From positions 2,935,501-2,999,500 of the forward strand of contig NZ_CP117437.1 of NCBI RefSeq assembly GCF_030687535.1: a stretch of 64,000 bases of DNA. The letters run 5' to 3'. The translations under genes were made by a program, and so were the position numbers. Origin of the DNA: Pseudomonas sp. FP2335. GTDB lineage: Bacteria > Pseudomonadota > Gammaproteobacteria > Pseudomonadales > Pseudomonadaceae. The notes under the pieces are model-generated. The model was not told the DNA's origin, made no database searches, and saw only the letters and a program-made list of their open reading frames with translations. Positions 47,811-55,469 of this stretch are shown piece after piece. The number at the start of each line of letters is the position of its first letter. The stretch's first letter is position 1.

Positions 47811-48098
47811 CTATGAGGCCTCACTGCGACACAGTTGGAGCGCCTGGATGACCACCTGGCTCTGGCCGGTCACGCTCAAGCCTGTACCGCTGACGCCGGC
47901 CTCACGCCGGATGACCGCGAGCAACTGCAAGCCAGCGCCATCCATTTCCGTGACCTGGGACAGGTCCAGCTCAAGGCGTGGCGACGCGCCGATCTGCGGC
48001 AGCAGCGCACCTGCCAGTTCCGCGACGGTGTAAATCGTCAGCTCACCGTCAATGCGCACGCGGGCAGTGTCGTCGAAGGTGTCGATGGTGATCGGCAT
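47811..48098 (-). CDS. STAS-domain protein in the che operon
   Basis: A 95-residue single STAS domain (VRIDGELTIYTVAELAGALL, RLELDLSQVTEMDGAGLQLL). Where anti-anti-sigma factors carry a phosphorylated Ser or Thr after the Asp (D-S/T-x-G), this one has Gly54 (MDGAGL), so the usual switch is missing. It lies between cheY and cheA, a place where some alternative che clusters encode such a protein. It may act as a fixed binding module in the array; its exact role is unknown. Confidence 0.88.
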   Translation of the reverse strand: MPITIDTFDDTARVRIDGELTIYTVAELAGALLPQIGASPRLELDLSQVTEMDGAGLQLLAVIRREAGVSGTGLSVTGQSQVVIQALQLCRSEAS

Positions 48099-48121
48099 GG
48101 GAGCCTCCCTGGCGCCGGGGT

Positions 48122-48490
48122 TCAGGGCAGTATCAGTTTGGACACCGCCGCCAGCATCTGCGCCGGCTGGAACGGCTTGACCACCCAGGCCTTGGCGCCA
48201 GCGGCCTGGCCCTCGGCCTTCTTCGACTCCTGGGACTCAGTGGTCAGCATGATGATAGGCGTGAACTTGTAATTGGCCAGCTTCTTGACCTCCTTGATGA
48301 AGGTGATGCCGTCCATGTGGGGCATGTTCACATCGCTGATGATCAGGTGCACCTTCTGCCCGGTGAGCTTGCCCAGGGCATCCCGGCCGTCGCAGGCTTC
48401 GATCACGTCGTAACCGGCACTTTTCAAGGCAATACCAACCACCTGCCGCACACTGCTGGAGTCGTCGACCACTAATACATTCTTAGCCAT
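48122..48490 (-). CDS. cheY: Chemotaxis response regulator CheY
   Basis: A 122-residue single receiver domain: acidic pair VVDDSSSV, phospho-Asp in LIISDVNMPHMDG, Thr in MLTTES and Lys in VVKPFQP. All catalytic residues are present. It is the second gene of the che operon, 9 bp after the MCP stop. It may target a flagellar or a non-flagellar output. Confidence 0.95.
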   Translation of the reverse strand: MAKNVLVVDDSSSVRQVVGIALKSAGYDVIEACDGRDALGKLTGQKVHLIISDVNMPHMDGITFIKEVKKLANYKFTPIIMLTTESQESKKAEGQAAGAKAWVVKPFQPAQMLAAVSKLILP

Positions 48491-48499
48491 GAGGTACTC

Positions 48500-49714
48500 C
48501 TAAAAGAAAGTAATGTCTTGAGAATTGTGCTGCGCGGCCGCATCGCCATGGTGGATGCGCCGTTGCTCGTCGGTGGCATAGGTGGCTTCCATGCGCGCCA
48601 GCCACTGCCGGGCGTCGACGGCGACCGCCTGGTCGGGGGCCAGGCTGGCTTGCAGGAGGTGCTCATGCAAAGCGTGCATGTTGTCGCGCACGTGACTGAG
48701 GATCTGGCTGACCCGATCCTGGAATTGCAGGTTGACCAGCACTTCGGTCATCTCATCGCGGATGCCGTAGCTCTCCTGCTTGAGCAGGTCGGCGGAGTCG
48801 GCCAGACGCCCGGTGATGTTCTGGAAGCGCTCGAGCACCACTTGAATACTGTTTTCGGATTCGGCCACCGAATGGCTGTCCTGGTCGGCGTTGCTGGACG
48901 CAGCGAGCACCAATTGCGTAATGGCGTTATTGATGATGTCGACCTTGGCCGACATCTGCTGACCGGTTTCACTGGATTTGCTCGACAGGCTGCGCACCGC
49001 ATCGGCCACCACCGCGAAGCCACGACCGGCCTCACCGGCCCGCGCCGCCTCGATGGCTGCGTTGAGGGCCAGTAGGTTGGTTTGTGCAGCAATCGCGGCC
49101 ACATCAGCGGCCATGGTGCGCAGTTCGCCGGTGTAGGCGGTCAGGCTGCGGACCTGGGCCAGGGTTTGATCACGGCTGCTTTGCGTGGCCTTGAGCGAAT
49201 TGATCACCTGGCTCAGTTCACTGTCGCTGCGTGCCAACGCCTCAAGCGGCCCATCTGCGGCGTGCCCATCCAGTTCTCCGGCAGCGTGCTGCGAGGCGTG
49301 TACCGTTTCCTGCAAGCGCGTGGCGATCCCGGTAAACCGGTTAGCCAGGCTCACAATCGCTTCTTCGGTCTGATGGCGCGAGCTTTCCACCTGCTTGGCC
49401 CAGATCGGCATGGCGCCCAGCAACACCTCATCTAGCTGTGCCCGCGAGGCCATACCGTTGCGCGCCGCGCCCGCGTCGGCCTGAGCCGCCTGCACCTGCG
49501 CGATGCCTAGCTGCACGGCGTTACGCTGCGAACTCGCACTCCAGGCGCAGGCACCGAGGCCGATCAGCACCAGTACCGCGCAAGCCGCCAGGTTGGCCGC
49601 AGAGGTTGATTGCACCAGTGTCCAAATCACGGCAGGTACCACCGGGATCAAAGCGAACCAGCGAAAACGCGGATGAGCGAGAGGGGGAGTGCGGCTGGAT
49701 TGACGCTGGGTCAT
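48500..49714 (-). CDS. Membrane-anchored MCP with no periplasmic sensor and a CheZ-like motif
   Basis: A 404-residue MCP and the first gene of the che operon. Two close hydrophobic helices (about residues 17-35 and 40-58) leave almost no periplasmic loop, and there is no HAMP domain. The signalling tip [20 protein letters not shown] is intact. Near the C-terminus, [19 protein letters not shown] (residues 324-342) resembles the catalytic helix of CheZ, whose FQDLTGQ carries Asp and Gln four apart; here Asp333 and Gln337 have the same spacing. The operon has no cheZ. A FliA-type promoter lies 46 bp upstream. The MCP call is firm; the phosphatase idea is inference. Confidence 0.92.
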   Translation of the reverse strand: MTQRQSSRTPPLAHPRFRWFALIPVVPAVIWTLVQSTSAANLAACAVLVLIGLGACAWSASSQRNAVQLGIAQVQAAQADAGAARNGMASRAQLDEVLLGAMPIWAKQVESSRHQTEEAIVSLANRFTGIATRLQETVHASQHAAGELDGHAADGPLEALARSDSELSQVINSLKATQSSRDQTLAQVRSLTAYTGELRTMAADVAAIAAQTNLLALNAAIEAARAGEAGRGFAVVADAVRSLSSKSSETGQQMSAKVDIINNAITQLVLAASSNADQDSHSVAESENSIQVVLERFQNITGRLADSADLLKQESYGIRDEMTEVLVNLQFQDRVSQILSHVRDNMHALHEHLLQASLAPDQAVAVDARQWLARMEATYATDEQRRIHHGDAAAQHNSQDITFF

Positions 49715-49759
49715 GAGTTCGATCCTTGAACTGTGTTGCGCGTGGAGATGACATACGAG

Positions 49760-49786
49760 TTATCTGCGCCGTGCGTCACAACTTTA
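49760..49786 (-). promoter_or_regulatory. Sigma-28 (FliA) promoter of the che operon
   Basis: On the minus strand, TAAAGTTG (49786-49779), 11-nt spacer, GCAGATAA (49767-49760): seven of eight -10 positions match GCCGATAA and the -35 matches TAAAGTTT. It is about 46 bp upstream of the first operon gene. Confidence 0.72.
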
Positions 49787-50063
49787 GACAACCTAAGTGC
49801 CATCTGTCTGATTTATGACCAGCAGGCGACTGTTACTCGGATGTACTCACTGCGTCCAAATCTCGCATGAGCCACACCAACGACACCAGCAGGGACAGCT
49901 TGCTCCACGAAGGTATTCTTGGCGACTAAAGGCGCCAGTGTCTTAGCGTAGATCGTAATCACCAGGCGCGCTCAAGCCCGAGCGATCTACCGCCTAGCGT
50001 TCAGCCACGCAACCGGGCGCCTTGCTATACCGCCGTCGTAACCAGAGCCCGGCCCTCGAACAC
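49787..50063. other. 277-bp region without a recognised gene
   Basis: Between the che operon promoter and the HxlR stop. A short minus-strand frame (about 49818-49987) has no good start and no recognisable domain. It borders a stretch with recombinase and IS remnants, so it may be eroded mobile DNA. Nothing firmer is visible. Confidence 0.4.
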
Positions 50064-50426
50064 CTAGGCCGGAAGAGAGGAGGAGGGTGATGCCTGTTCG
50101 TGGTCGGCCTCGGCCCACTTCAACATGCCATCAAGCACCGGACAAAGCTTTTGTCCCCAAGCCGTCAGGCGGTAGTCCACTCGAGGTGGTTTTTCGTCGT
50201 AGACGGTACGTATCACCAGCCCATCTTGCTCCAGCCCCCGCAGTTGTTGAGCCAGCATTTTTTGAGATATGCCACTGACCACACGTTCGAGATCTGAAAA
50301 GCGCTGAACCTTGCCATCGAAGAGATGAAACAAAATGACCAGTTTCCATCTGCCGCGCAGTAGTGCAAATACGGCATTGACATCTTCGGCAGCTGAATCA
50401 GGCGTGTAGACCTTGTTATGGCTCAT
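50064..50426 (-). CDS. HxlR-family transcriptional regulator
   Basis: A 120-residue winged-helix regulator with the HxlR core (VFALLRGRWKLVILFHLFDG, FSDLERVVSGISQKMLAQQL, YDEKPPRVDYRLTAWGQKL). HxlR members often regulate a divergent gene and sense electrophiles through cysteines, but this one has only a C-terminal Cys (CPVLDG). It is divergent from the NTF2-like gene across 89 bp, the probable target. Confidence 0.92.
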   Translation of the reverse strand: MSHNKVYTPDSAAEDVNAVFALLRGRWKLVILFHLFDGKVQRFSDLERVVSGISQKMLAQQLRGLEQDGLVIRTVYDEKPPRVDYRLTAWGQKLCPVLDGMLKWAEADHEQASPSSSLPA

Positions 50427-50515
50427 TGGTAGTCACTTACTTTTTCGTGCGTTCTTGTCGAGTTTGGCTGAGGCGCTGATCATGAGTAGCACTTGTCTAT
50501 CAGGAGAATAACTCG

Positions 50516-50842
50516 ATGAGTATTAGTCGGCATCCAGCCATTGAAGCCTATTTTACAAGTGAGACCGGCACCGACGTCGGCACCTTAAACACAGTATTTA
50601 CGCAGGATGCGACAGTCCTGGATGAAGGAAAAACCATCGTGGGTATTGATGCCATCACCGCATGGAGAGCGGCAGCGAAAGCGAAGTACCAATACACGGC
50701 CGAACCCGTGGACAGTCAGGAGGATGAGGCAAAGTCGGTGATCAGCGTGCGGCTCTCCGGTAATTTTCCCGGCAGTCCTGCGGTAGTGACATACACCTTC
50801 AGTGTTCATGATGGAAAGATAAACGCCCTGGAGATTGGTTGA
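50516..50842 (+). CDS. NTF2-like (SnoaL-type) small protein
   Basis: A 108-residue cone-shaped NTF2-like fold protein (HPAIEAYFTSET, TLNTVFTQDATVLDEGKTIVG, VVTYTFSVHDGKINALEI). GGAG lies 9 nt upstream of the ATG. Divergent from and presumably controlled by HxlR. Such proteins bind or isomerise small hydrophobic molecules; no catalytic residue can be named here. Its 3' end meets the broken recombinase fragment. Confidence 0.82.
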   Translation: MSISRHPAIEAYFTSETGTDVGTLNTVFTQDATVLDEGKTIVGIDAITAWRAAAKAKYQYTAEPVDSQEDEAKSVISVRLSGNFPGSPAVVTYTFSVHDGKINALEIG

Positions 50843-50858
50843 TGACTGCCGGCGTGGC

Positions 50859-51257
50859 CCGCTCGAGGTCATGCCCACGCTTTTCGACCAGGTAAGCCAA
50901 AAACCGGTCTGCAAATGTGTGGCGAAAGTCATGTGCAGAAAGTGTAGGCAACAACCCCGGCTGAGCCAGCTCAATGGTCAGAAACAGCCGATCAAGGACG
51001 TTTGACAACGCGCGGATCGACAGCGGGCGGCCACGATTCGAGATGAACAAATAGCGGTACAGCAATTTCATCGGTTTTCCGTTACGCAAAGGGCGCCGTT
51101 CGCTCTGGATATAGCGCTCGTAGACCTCATACAACTGTGCGGAGATGCCTACAGTTCGCCCATGTGTTTTGAGCGCAGGCTCTTCGACGCGCGGGTCGGC
51201 GGAATCATGCTCGCGATCATTTATGCTGACATAGGCGTGCTGAGAACCTTTTAGGCG
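50859..51257 (-). pseudogene. Tyrosine recombinase/integrase remnant
   Basis: An open minus-strand frame (from after a TGA at 51258-51260) whose translation matches the middle of a large site-specific integrase: RTVGISAQLYEVYERYI, YLFISNRGRPLS, and the catalytic box-II motif SAHDFRHTFADRFL. The N-terminal domain, the first catalytic Arg region and the C-terminal Tyr are all missing. Homology stops at about 50859 where the frame runs into the NTF2 gene's 3' end. It is clearly a non-functional fragment. Confidence 0.8.
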
Positions 51258-51327
51258 TCAACAACGAATTCGTCGAATCAGTGGCTTAGGCAGCTCATGA
51301 ACATCTATGACATGACCTGTCGTTTAA

Positions 51328-51343
51328 CATAATATACATTATG
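51328..51343. repeat. AT-rich palindrome upstream of the integrase remnant
   Basis: CATAAT-ATAC-ATTATG is a perfect inverted repeat embedded in TTAA...GCGTAATATAATAC. It lies 70 bp from the upstream end of the broken recombinase and has the look of a recombinase core or binding site, possibly the ancient site of that element. Confidence 0.45.
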
Positions 51344-51473
51344 CGTAATATAATACACACCCAACAGGGGCGTTACAGGCCAGATTGCAAATCTCAAACC
51401 AAGGGTTACTCTCTGGCCAATGGCAATCCTCTCAACCCTCAACTCTTCTCGCTTCAAGGACTGTGTGCAGTGG

Positions 51474-51599
51474 TCAACTAATCCCGGACACGACGTTAAG
51501 TTTTTTCTCGGCCTGAGCCGGGCCCAGCCCGTCGTTGAACTGGTGCGCTCGAATCCAGTTGTATCGATGCATCAGGTGATAACTGATGTAGTGATACTC
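51474..51599 (-). mobile_element. IS3-family transposase C-terminal remnant
   Basis: Reading the minus strand, the frame gives YHLMHRYNWIRAHQFNDG followed by LGPAQAEKKLNVVSGIS and a stop at 51474-51476. This is the conserved C-terminus of IS3-group OrfB transposases (RYNxxRPHxxLxxxxP type). Only about 40 codons remain; the upstream end abuts the A-tract of the hsp20 terminator. No terminal inverted repeats were identified. Confidence 0.8.
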
Positions 51600-51625
51600 A
51601 AAAAAAAGGCGCTCCGAAGAGCGCC
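51600..51625 (-). terminator. Intrinsic terminator of the hsp20 gene
   Basis: On the minus strand GGCGCTC-TTCG-GAGCGCC followed by eight U. The plus-strand positions are A-run 51600-51607, stem 51608-51614 and 51619-51625. It begins 13 bp after the hsp20 stop. Confidence 0.92.
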
Positions 51626-51637
51626 TCATTGTTCACC

Positions 51638-52096
51638 TTACTGCTCACTGACCGGCTTAGAGTCAGTAGACTCAGCCGCTCCGATCATGATGCGCTTAGG
51701 CTTCGCCTCCTCCGGTACAACTCTGAGCAAGTCAATATTCAGCAAGCCGTTGGCGAGCTTCGCACCCTGCACCTCAATGTGATCCATCAAGCGGAACGAC
51801 AGCCGGAACGCCCGCTGAGCGATACCTTGATGCAGGTAGGTGACATCTTCGTTGCTTTCTCGCTTATCACCAGCGACCGTCAAAACGCCTTTTTCAACCT
51901 GGATGTCTAAATCCGCCTCAGCAAGGCCTGCTACCGCGATGACAATTCGATAATGGTCATCGCCGTGCTTTTCGACGTTGTGGGGAGGATAGGAAGTTCC
52001 GGCCTCACTGCGAAGCGCCGATTCGAAAAGGTCATTGAAACGGTCAAAGCCGACCGAATGGCGGAAAAGTGGGGCCAACGAAAGAGTAGTAGCCAT
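51638..52096 (-). CDS. ibpA: Small heat-shock protein, IbpA/Hsp20 family
   Basis: A 152-residue holdase chaperone that binds unfolding proteins in the cytosol. N-terminus LAPLFRHSVGFDRFNDLFES is typical of IbpA; the alpha-crystallin domain runs from about residue 37 to 130 (YPPHNVEKHGDDHYRIVIAVAG, LTVAGDKRE, FRLSFRLMDHIEVQGAKLANGLLNIDL split across it), with a C-terminal KPKRIMI (IxI-type) oligomerisation motif. Upstream there is a sigma-32-like promoter and a hairpin that hides the ribosome binding site, so control is both transcriptional and translational by heat. Confidence 0.93.
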   Translation of the reverse strand: MATTLSLAPLFRHSVGFDRFNDLFESALRSEAGTSYPPHNVEKHGDDHYRIVIAVAGLAEADLDIQVEKGVLTVAGDKRESNEDVTYLHQGIAQRAFRLSFRLMDHIEVQGAKLANGLLNIDLLRVVPEEAKPKRIMIGAAESTDSKPVSEQ

Positions 52097-52100
52097 TGCT

Positions 52101-52129
52101 AAATCTCCTGAGTTTTCTCCAAGTGATTT
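52101..52129 (-). promoter_or_regulatory. Putative ROSE-like RNA thermometer of ibpA
   Basis: In the mRNA, AAATCACTT-G-GAG pairs with CTC-AGGAGATTT around an AAAA loop. The stem has twelve pairs (one G-U), one A/A mismatch and one bulged G opposite the AGGAG ribosome binding site. This arrangement matches the SD-sequestering hairpin of ROSE-type thermometers found before small heat-shock genes. Confidence 0.7.
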
Positions 52130-52164
52130 GAGACGTGACCCTCATTCGGCATCACGTAAAACCC

Positions 52165-52193
52165 TAGGTAGGAACAGAAGACAAAAATTCAAG
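52165..52193 (-). promoter_or_regulatory. Sigma-32-like heat-shock promoter of ibpA
   Basis: On the minus strand CTTGAA (52193-52188), 15-nt spacer, CCTACCTA (52172-52165), near the RpoH consensus CTTGAA/CCCCATNT. It would give a leader of about 60 nt containing the hairpin at 52101-52129. Confidence 0.55.
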
Positions 52194-52448
52194 GGCGTTC
52201 GGAAAAATTTCCCTACGCAATAATCTTTATTTGTAATTTCGTGGCCTTTCAACGACATAGCAATGTTTGGGGCTCGGCGCTTTTGTAGTGCGTAAATCCG
52301 CAAGCATCGGTTACCCCTCAAATGTCAGGGGCTCCGGCCGGTAATTATGCCGTTGACGCGTGGTGGGTTATTTCGTGAATAAACGCCTTTCAGCCTTGGC
52401 AATACTGACAAAAAGGCGCCCTAACCCGCCTGACGCTATTCAAACAAG
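52194..52448. other. Intergenic region between ibpA promoter and MCP 3' end
   Basis: About 255 bp with no gene recognised on either strand. A second TTGAAA-like box is present near 52245. Nothing else is supported. Confidence 0.4.
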
Positions 52449-52486
52449 TTATAACTAAACTAAATAGTCATTTAGTTTAGTTATAA
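52449..52486. repeat. 38-bp AT-rich perfect palindrome
   Basis: TTATAACTAAACTAAAT (52449-52465) and ATTTAGTTTAGTTATAA (52470-52486) are perfect 17-bp inverted arms around AGTC. It starts 5 bp beyond the MCP stop codon on the minus strand. It could be a weak terminator, but the AT-rich stem without T-run is atypical and could instead bind a protein. Confidence 0.75.
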
Positions 52487-52491
52487 TCAAC

Positions 52492-54105
52492 CTACAATCT
52501 GAAACGATCCACCGACTGCGAAAGCTCCCCCGCCAACGATGACAATTCATCCGTCGTCGACGCAGTCGTGGCAATCACTCGGCTATTACTCTCCGACATG
52601 CCCGCAATCATCTCCACTTGATGGGCGATTTCATTGCTGGCCAGGCTTTGTTCGCCGATGGTGCGGGAGATGTCGTTGACCAACTCGGTGGTGCTCAACG
52701 TGGCCTGCAAAATCTCGCGGATGGCCCGTTCGACTTCCGCCGTCACCGCCATGCCTTTATCCACCTGTGCGACGCCCTCCTCCATGCTGGTCACTGCTTC
52801 CCGGGTGTTTTGCTGGATGCGTGCGACCATGCTGGCAATTTCCTGGGTGGACGTGCTGGTGCGGCCTGCCAGGCTGCGCACTTCATCGGCGACCACCGCG
52901 AAACCCCGTCCCTGTTCGCCGGCGCGGGCTGCTTCGATCGCGGCATTCAACGCCAGCAGATTGGTTTGGTCGGCGATGCCCTTGATCACTTGGATAATGC
53001 TGAAAATCGCCTCGGACTCCTTATCCAGCGTACGGATAACCTGGGCCGATTGCTGCGCCGAGCGGGCGATGCCGTCCATGTCACTGACGACTTGATGAAT
53101 CACCCGGCCGCCGTCCTTGGCCAAGGACTCGGCCTGATGCGCCATATTCAACGCACGACCGGCGTGCCGGGTGATTTCCTCGATGCTGGCGGTCATTTCA
53201 CTCGCCGCTGCCGCCATGGTGCTGGCCGCCGCGCTTTGTTGCTGGCTGCTGCCGGCCACTTCATGGCAGCCGTGGCTGAGTTTTTCACTCATGCCGTTGA
53301 CGCCATGGGCGTTGCTGCGCACCACTTCGATCATGCCGCGCAAGTCGCGCTGCATGGTGGCGAGGCTGCGGATCAATGTGCTGGCTTCATCCTTGCGCGC
53401 CGGTTCGACAATCGGCTCGCTCAAGTTGCCTCGGGCGATGCTGGCGGCAATGCGGCTGGCGGCCTGCAGCGGCTCCATAATGCTCAACATGACCCAGCGG
53501 CCTTGCGCCAACAGCAACAACAGGCTGGCAATCAGCACGGCGCCCAAGGTCAAGTTGGCGTTGCTGATCGTCTGCCGCGTGCCGACGCTGGTTTGTTGGG
53601 TGTTGGATTCGATCAGTTCGCTCAGGCCTGCCATTTGCTCTTCAAGCTGAGTGAAGGCGCTATTAAAGGTGCCCAGTTGCTCGCGTGCCGCTTCCGGATT
53701 GGCTAGGGCCAAGGTGACGATGCGCTCGCCGGCACTGATATAGGTGTCGAGGCTGGGTTTGATTTTTTCCAGGCTGGCCCTGAGCGAATCATCCAGCGGC
53801 AGCTTGAGGTTGTCCGCCAGGACCTGGCGAAAGTGCTCGGCGTGTTCCTTCAGCGAGCTGTTGACCTCGGCCTCGGTACTGGTGCTTTTGCCCAACCCCA
53901 CCAACATCGCCGACAACACGTCCGCCCGCAGCGCGTCGTGCATCATGTCGGCTTCCATATGATTGCGCAGCACCGTCATGCTCTGCTCATTGTCCTGCAC
54001 GGCGCTGCTCATCCGGCTGTTACCCACGTAGCTGGCCAGGCTCATGATCAAGGCGGTAATCAAGCCTGTCGCAATCAACAGCATCAAGCGTAGTTTAATC
54101 GTCAT
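52492..54105 (-). CDS. Methyl-accepting chemotaxis protein
   Basis: A 537-residue transmembrane chemoreceptor. First helix about residues 5-27, helical periplasmic domain about 28-190, second helix ([20 protein letters not shown]), HAMP ([15 protein letters not shown]) and signalling domain with [20 protein letters not shown] and [19 protein letters not shown]. The start at 54105 places the first helix at the N-terminus and has GGGGAT upstream. A sigma-28 promoter lies about 47 bp upstream. The ligand is unknown. Confidence 0.93.
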   Translation of the reverse strand: MTIKLRLMLLIATGLITALIMSLASYVGNSRMSSAVQDNEQSMTVLRNHMEADMMHDALRADVLSAMLVGLGKSTSTEAEVNSSLKEHAEHFRQVLADNLKLPLDDSLRASLEKIKPSLDTYISAGERIVTLALANPEAAREQLGTFNSAFTQLEEQMAGLSELIESNTQQTSVGTRQTISNANLTLGAVLIASLLLLLAQGRWVMLSIMEPLQAASRIAASIARGNLSEPIVEPARKDEASTLIRSLATMQRDLRGMIEVVRSNAHGVNGMSEKLSHGCHEVAGSSQQQSAAASTMAAAASEMTASIEEITRHAGRALNMAHQAESLAKDGGRVIHQVVSDMDGIARSAQQSAQVIRTLDKESEAIFSIIQVIKGIADQTNLLALNAAIEAARAGEQGRGFAVVADEVRSLAGRTSTSTQEIASMVARIQQNTREAVTSMEEGVAQVDKGMAVTAEVERAIREILQATLSTTELVNDISRTIGEQSLASNEIAHQVEMIAGMSESNSRVIATTASTTDELSSLAGELSQSVDRFRL

Positions 54106-54151
54106 GCTGGTATCCCCGTGCCTGGCCGCCAATTGGGCTTCGCCTGAACTG

Positions 54152-54178
54152 TTATCGGCATCAATTGCTTGTTATTGA
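54152..54178 (-). promoter_or_regulatory. Sigma-28 (FliA) promoter of the MCP gene
   Basis: On the minus strand TCAATAAC (54178-54171), 11-nt spacer, and a perfect GCCGATAA -10 (54159-54152). Confidence 0.75.
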
Positions 54179-54244
54179 AGCCTAAGTTTGCGGATTTGCG
54201 CGGATACCTTAAGCTGGCCGGCCCTTGCTTGGCTGGAATAGCCC

Positions 54245-55453
54245 ATGTCTCGAAGTATTGCTCGCCTCGCCCTGCTCCTGGGCTTGATCACCGCCGTCGG
54301 CCCGTTCGCCATCGACAGCTACCTGCCCGCGCTCCCCACCCTCGGCGCCAGCCTGCAAGCCTCGCCGGCTGCGGTGCAGATGAGCCTGACCGTGTTCTTC
54401 ATGATCATCGGCGTGTGCCAGCTGTTCTATGGGCCGATCAGTGATGTATTCGGGCGCAAACCGCCGATTTACGCCGGGCTGGTGATTTTTGCGGTGGGCA
54501 GTGTCGGTTGTGCGCTGGCCCCGAGCATTGAAGTGCTGATCGGCTTTCGTGCGCTGCAGGCGTTTGGCGCCTGTGCAGGGATGGTGATTCCCCGGGCGAT
54601 TGTGCGCGATCTGTACACCGGCCACGAAGCCGCACGCCTGATGGCCTTGCTGATGCTGGTGATGAGTGTTTCGCCGATTCTTGCACCGCTGGCCGGCAGC
54701 GTAGTGATTTCGATCTGGAGTTGGCGCGAAGTGTTTGCACTGCTCGCCGCGGTAGCCGTGGCGTGCCTGGTGATGACGGTCGTGCAGTTGCCCGAAACCC
54801 ATCCCGCCGAACGGCGCCTGGGCAAAAACCTGGGCAACGCGTTTGGCAGTTACGGGGCGCTGCTGCGTGATCCGCTCTTTACCGGGCTTTCGGTCGTCAG
54901 CGGGTTCGGCCTGGCCACGTTCTTTGTATTCATCGGCAGCGCGCCGTTCGTGTATATCGAATACTTCGGCCTGACCCCCACCCAATTCAGCCTGTGCTTT
55001 GCGCTGAATGCGGCGTCGTTCTTTGCCATGAGCCAACTGACCGCACGCCTCAGTGCGCGCTTTGGCCTCGCATCGGTGATTCGTTGGTCAGTGGTGGCAG
55101 TGGCAAGCGTATTGGGCACGCTGGCCGTGACCACACTGTGGGTCGACAGCCTGCCGTTGATGATGACGCTACTGTTCATCGGTTTCGGTTTTCTCGGCCT
55201 GTTGCTGCCGGCAGCGGGCGTTTTGTCCCTGGAGGACCACGGCGCGGTGGCGGGTTCTGCCTCTGCACTGCTGGGGGCGATTCAGATGATCACTGCAGCG
55301 GTGTCCATGACCGTGGTCGGCGTGTTTGCTGACCATGCGCCGGCGCCAATGTTGATCGGCATTGCACTGTGTGCCGTCGCGGCGCTGCTGGTGACCCTGT
55401 GGACGTTACGCCGCTTGCCCGCTCACTTGAGCAGTGCCCCACCCTCCTCCTGA
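54245..55453 (+). CDS. Bcr/CflA-family multidrug efflux transporter
   Basis: A 402-residue MFS drug:proton antiporter of twelve helices. The N-terminus AVGPFAIDSYLPALPTLGASL is the Bcr/CflA signature; FYGPISDVFGRKPPIYAGL is MFS motif A and RALQAFGACAGMVIPRAIVRD the family's antiporter motif. It stands alone, convergent with the recombinase gene. Substrates may include bicyclomycin, chloramphenicol or others; not decidable here. Confidence 0.92.
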   Translation: MSRSIARLALLLGLITAVGPFAIDSYLPALPTLGASLQASPAAVQMSLTVFFMIIGVCQLFYGPISDVFGRKPPIYAGLVIFAVGSVGCALAPSIEVLIGFRALQAFGACAGMVIPRAIVRDLYTGHEAARLMALLMLVMSVSPILAPLAGSVVISIWSWREVFALLAAVAVACLVMTVVQLPETHPAERRLGKNLGNAFGSYGALLRDPLFTGLSVVSGFGLATFFVFIGSAPFVYIEYFGLTPTQFSLCFALNAASFFAMSQLTARLSARFGLASVIRWSVVAVASVLGTLAVTTLWVDSLPLMMTLLFIGFGFLGLLLPAAGVLSLEDHGAVAGSASALLGAIQMITAAVSMTVVGVFADHAPAPMLIGIALCAVAALLVTLWTLRRLPAHLSSAPPSS

Positions 55454-55469
55454 TCCCGGGCAAGGCCCA

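Noticed and set aside
41074..49714. A Wsp-type surface-sensing cluster
   Set aside because: There is no GGDEF response regulator, and CheD, CheY and a STAS protein are present. It is a chemotaxis-type cluster.
49818..49987. Short minus-strand frame in the gap after the che operon
   Set aside because: No Met start, no ribosome binding site and no recognised domain.
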